This document shows, one piece after another, positions 6,270-7,330 of a DNA stretch of 7,330 bases. Below the pieces are notes generated by a model. It was not told the origin of the DNA, did no database searches, and saw only the letters and a program-made list of their open reading frames with translations. Every line of letters starts with the position of its first letter. Position 1 is the stretch's first letter. This DNA is from Planctomycetaceae bacterium (GTDB lineage: Bacteria > Planctomycetota > Planctomycetia > Pirellulales > Pirellulaceae), in the NCBI GenBank assembly GCA_007124535.1, contig SLEY01000380.1:1-7330 (forward strand). Reading direction: 5' to 3'. The position numbers and the translations under genes are program-made.

Positions 6270-7327
6270 GGCAACTGCACCGCTTCGCCGCCTTGCTTCG
6301 AGGCAAGGGCGCCCCACACACCATAAACCGAGGGCCCCGCGTAGTCTTGGGGCCGGTTCTGATCCGCCAGTAACGGCGAGCCGATGACCGTGTTGGTCGG
6401 GTCGCCCGCATCGATCGAATCCGTGATGAAGCGGGTGGACCCGTCTCCCATCACCACGTTCACTCCGCCCGGATGCCGGCTGCTGGCGGACACGATCGCC
6501 CAACTCTCCGCATTATTTCCGCAACTGGGCGAATTCGGAGGCAGCATGGGATGCCACAGCGTATACGGCGTACGCGAATCGCCCCATCGCCAGCCGATCT
6601 GCCAACCACCGGTTTCGATACTCCCAGTGAGCTGGGAATCCGGCCCCACGCGTGCCAAACAAATCGCCGGCGGAGCACTGTTATAGGCTCCCACATCCCG
6701 GGCAATCGCTTCCGTCACCCGCCGGCTGCCGCGAACTCCAATCACCGCCTCGGAAATCATCATCGTATTGCTCAAACCGTCCGTCACCGAGGCCGTGGTG
6801 ATCGTGACCCGCTCGCCATTGCCGAACATGCCCCGGGATTCGTGCCACCACCAATCCAACCATTGGTCACCCCGGTTGACTTGGTAACTGATGGGCGTCT
6901 TGCCATCATTCAAGGGCATGACGCTCCCGGCCAGGCCGTCGGACGGGCAAACCAAACCATCCATCCAAGTGCGGGTCACATCCGTGTTGTGCCAGGGCCG
7001 TTCAATACCAATGTGGCTGTCCATCATCTCGTCGTACAGTGCCTGCTCCTCGATAAACGGCAGCAGCAGCACCGCGTAACTCCAGCGTTCCCAGCCTCCT
7101 CCTTTTCCACGAAAGATTGGGTCGTGTGTAGCAGACGGGAATCGGCCATGGGTATCGTGGAAATTGTGGGTGGCCAGCCCCAGTTGCTTCAAATTGTTCA
7201 CACACTGCGCTCGCCTCGCCGCTTCCCGAGCCGCCTGGATGGCGGGCAGCAGCAGCGCGACCAGAATTCCGATGATGGCAATCACCACCAACAGCTCAAC
7301 CAACGTAAAACCTGTTCGTTTGTTCAT
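6266..7327 (-). CDS. DUF1559 protein with prepilin-type N-terminus
   Basis: This 353-residue, apparently complete protein belongs to the large planctomycete DUF1559 family, whose function is not established. The N-terminus has a type IV prepilin-like signal: short basic leader MNKRTG, cleavage expected after Gly6, then FTLVE with the conserved Glu at +5 and a hydrophobic helix (about 7-30). The helix continues into AAREAARRAQCVNNLKQLG (32-50), a family hallmark. SYAVLLLPFIEEQALYD (83-99), VCPSDG (126-131), VTDGLSNTMMISE (181-193) and the H-x9-DG motif (His285, Asp295-Gly296) follow in the usual order. The C-terminus YGVWGALASKQGGEAVQ (335-351) is also typical. A tryptophan cluster WLDWWWHE (156-163) looks less usual. 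It would be exported and probably pseudopilin-like at the cell envelope. It has no evident link to the mutasome. The ATG is 3 bases from the window edge, so its ribosome binding site and promoter are not visible. Confidence 0.95.
   Translation of the reverse strand: MNKRTGFTLVELLVVIAIIGILVALLLPAIQAAREAARRAQCVNNLKQLGLATHNFHDTHGRFPSATHDPIFRGKGGGWERWSYAVLLLPFIEEQALYDEMMDSHIGIERPWHNTDVTRTWMDGLVCPSDGLAGSVMPLNDGKTPISYQVNRGDQWLDWWWHESRGMFGNGERVTITTASVTDGLSNTMMISEAVIGVRGSRRVTEAIARDVGAYNSAPPAICLARVGPDSQLTGSIETGGWQIGWRWGDSRTPYTLWHPMLPPNSPSCGNNAESWAIVSASSRHPGGVNVVMGDGSTRFITDSIDAGDPTNTVIGSPLLADQNRPQDYAGPSVYGVWGALASKQGGEAVQLP
6291..6308 (+). terminator. Possible weak hairpin downstream of dnaE2
   Basis: CCTTGC (6291-6296) and GCAAGG (6303-6308) can pair around a TTCGAG loop, 22 bases after the dnaE2 stop and inside the convergent coding sequence. 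There is no T-tract, and the stem is only 6 bp, so termination here is speculative. Rho-dependent ending or antisense read-through into the DUF1559 gene is equally possible. Confidence 0.2.
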
Positions 7328-7330
7328 CGC

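Noticed and set aside
3099..6503. Minus-strand frames opposite dnaE2 (3099-4619, 4620-5690, 5730-6503)
   Set aside because: They mirror the codon structure of dnaE2, which has all family motifs. None shows a domain of its own.

Overview
The window looks like a high-GC planctomycete chromosome, probably from the Pirellulales and relatives. The best evidence is the minus-strand gene at the right end. It encodes a DUF1559 protein with a prepilin-type N-terminus and an H-x9-DG motif, a family hugely expanded in Planctomycetes. The assignment rests on family knowledge and gene style, not on a search.

Layout: (1) Positions 1-~856 hold no gene I can support. This is a repeat-rich intergenic region with scattered small hairpins and a perfect 18-bp inverted repeat (595-637). 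Three tandem 21-bp repeats (649-711) follow, running without a gap into fifteen perfect TRACCAA heptamers (712-816). (2) A short promoter/operator region (857-913) carries a 12-bp palindrome over a good -10 hexamer. (3) A compact three-gene plus-strand operon follows: imuA (918-1739), imuB (1645-3189) and dnaE2/imuC (3186-6269). imuB begins inside imuA (95-nt overlap) and dnaE2 overlaps imuB by ATGA. (4) A convergent minus-strand DUF1559 gene (7327-6266) has a stop codon that shares the tetranucleotide CTAG with the dnaE2 stop.

How the genes work together: imuA-imuB-dnaE2 is the known mutasome cassette for damage-induced, error-prone translesion synthesis. ImuB is a catalytically dead Y-family polymerase relative that works as a hub and binds the beta clamp. 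ImuA is a RecA-like accessory protein. DnaE2 is the polymerase that extends across lesions. The cassette is usually LexA-controlled. No lexA lies in this window, but the palindrome over the promoter is a credible operator.

The mutasome itself is not new. The items that most deserve follow-up are the heptamer and 21-mer arrays sitting directly upstream of the SOS-type promoter, the palindrome with helically phased TATAC repeats, the shared CTAG stop, and a strand-composition switch inside dnaE2.
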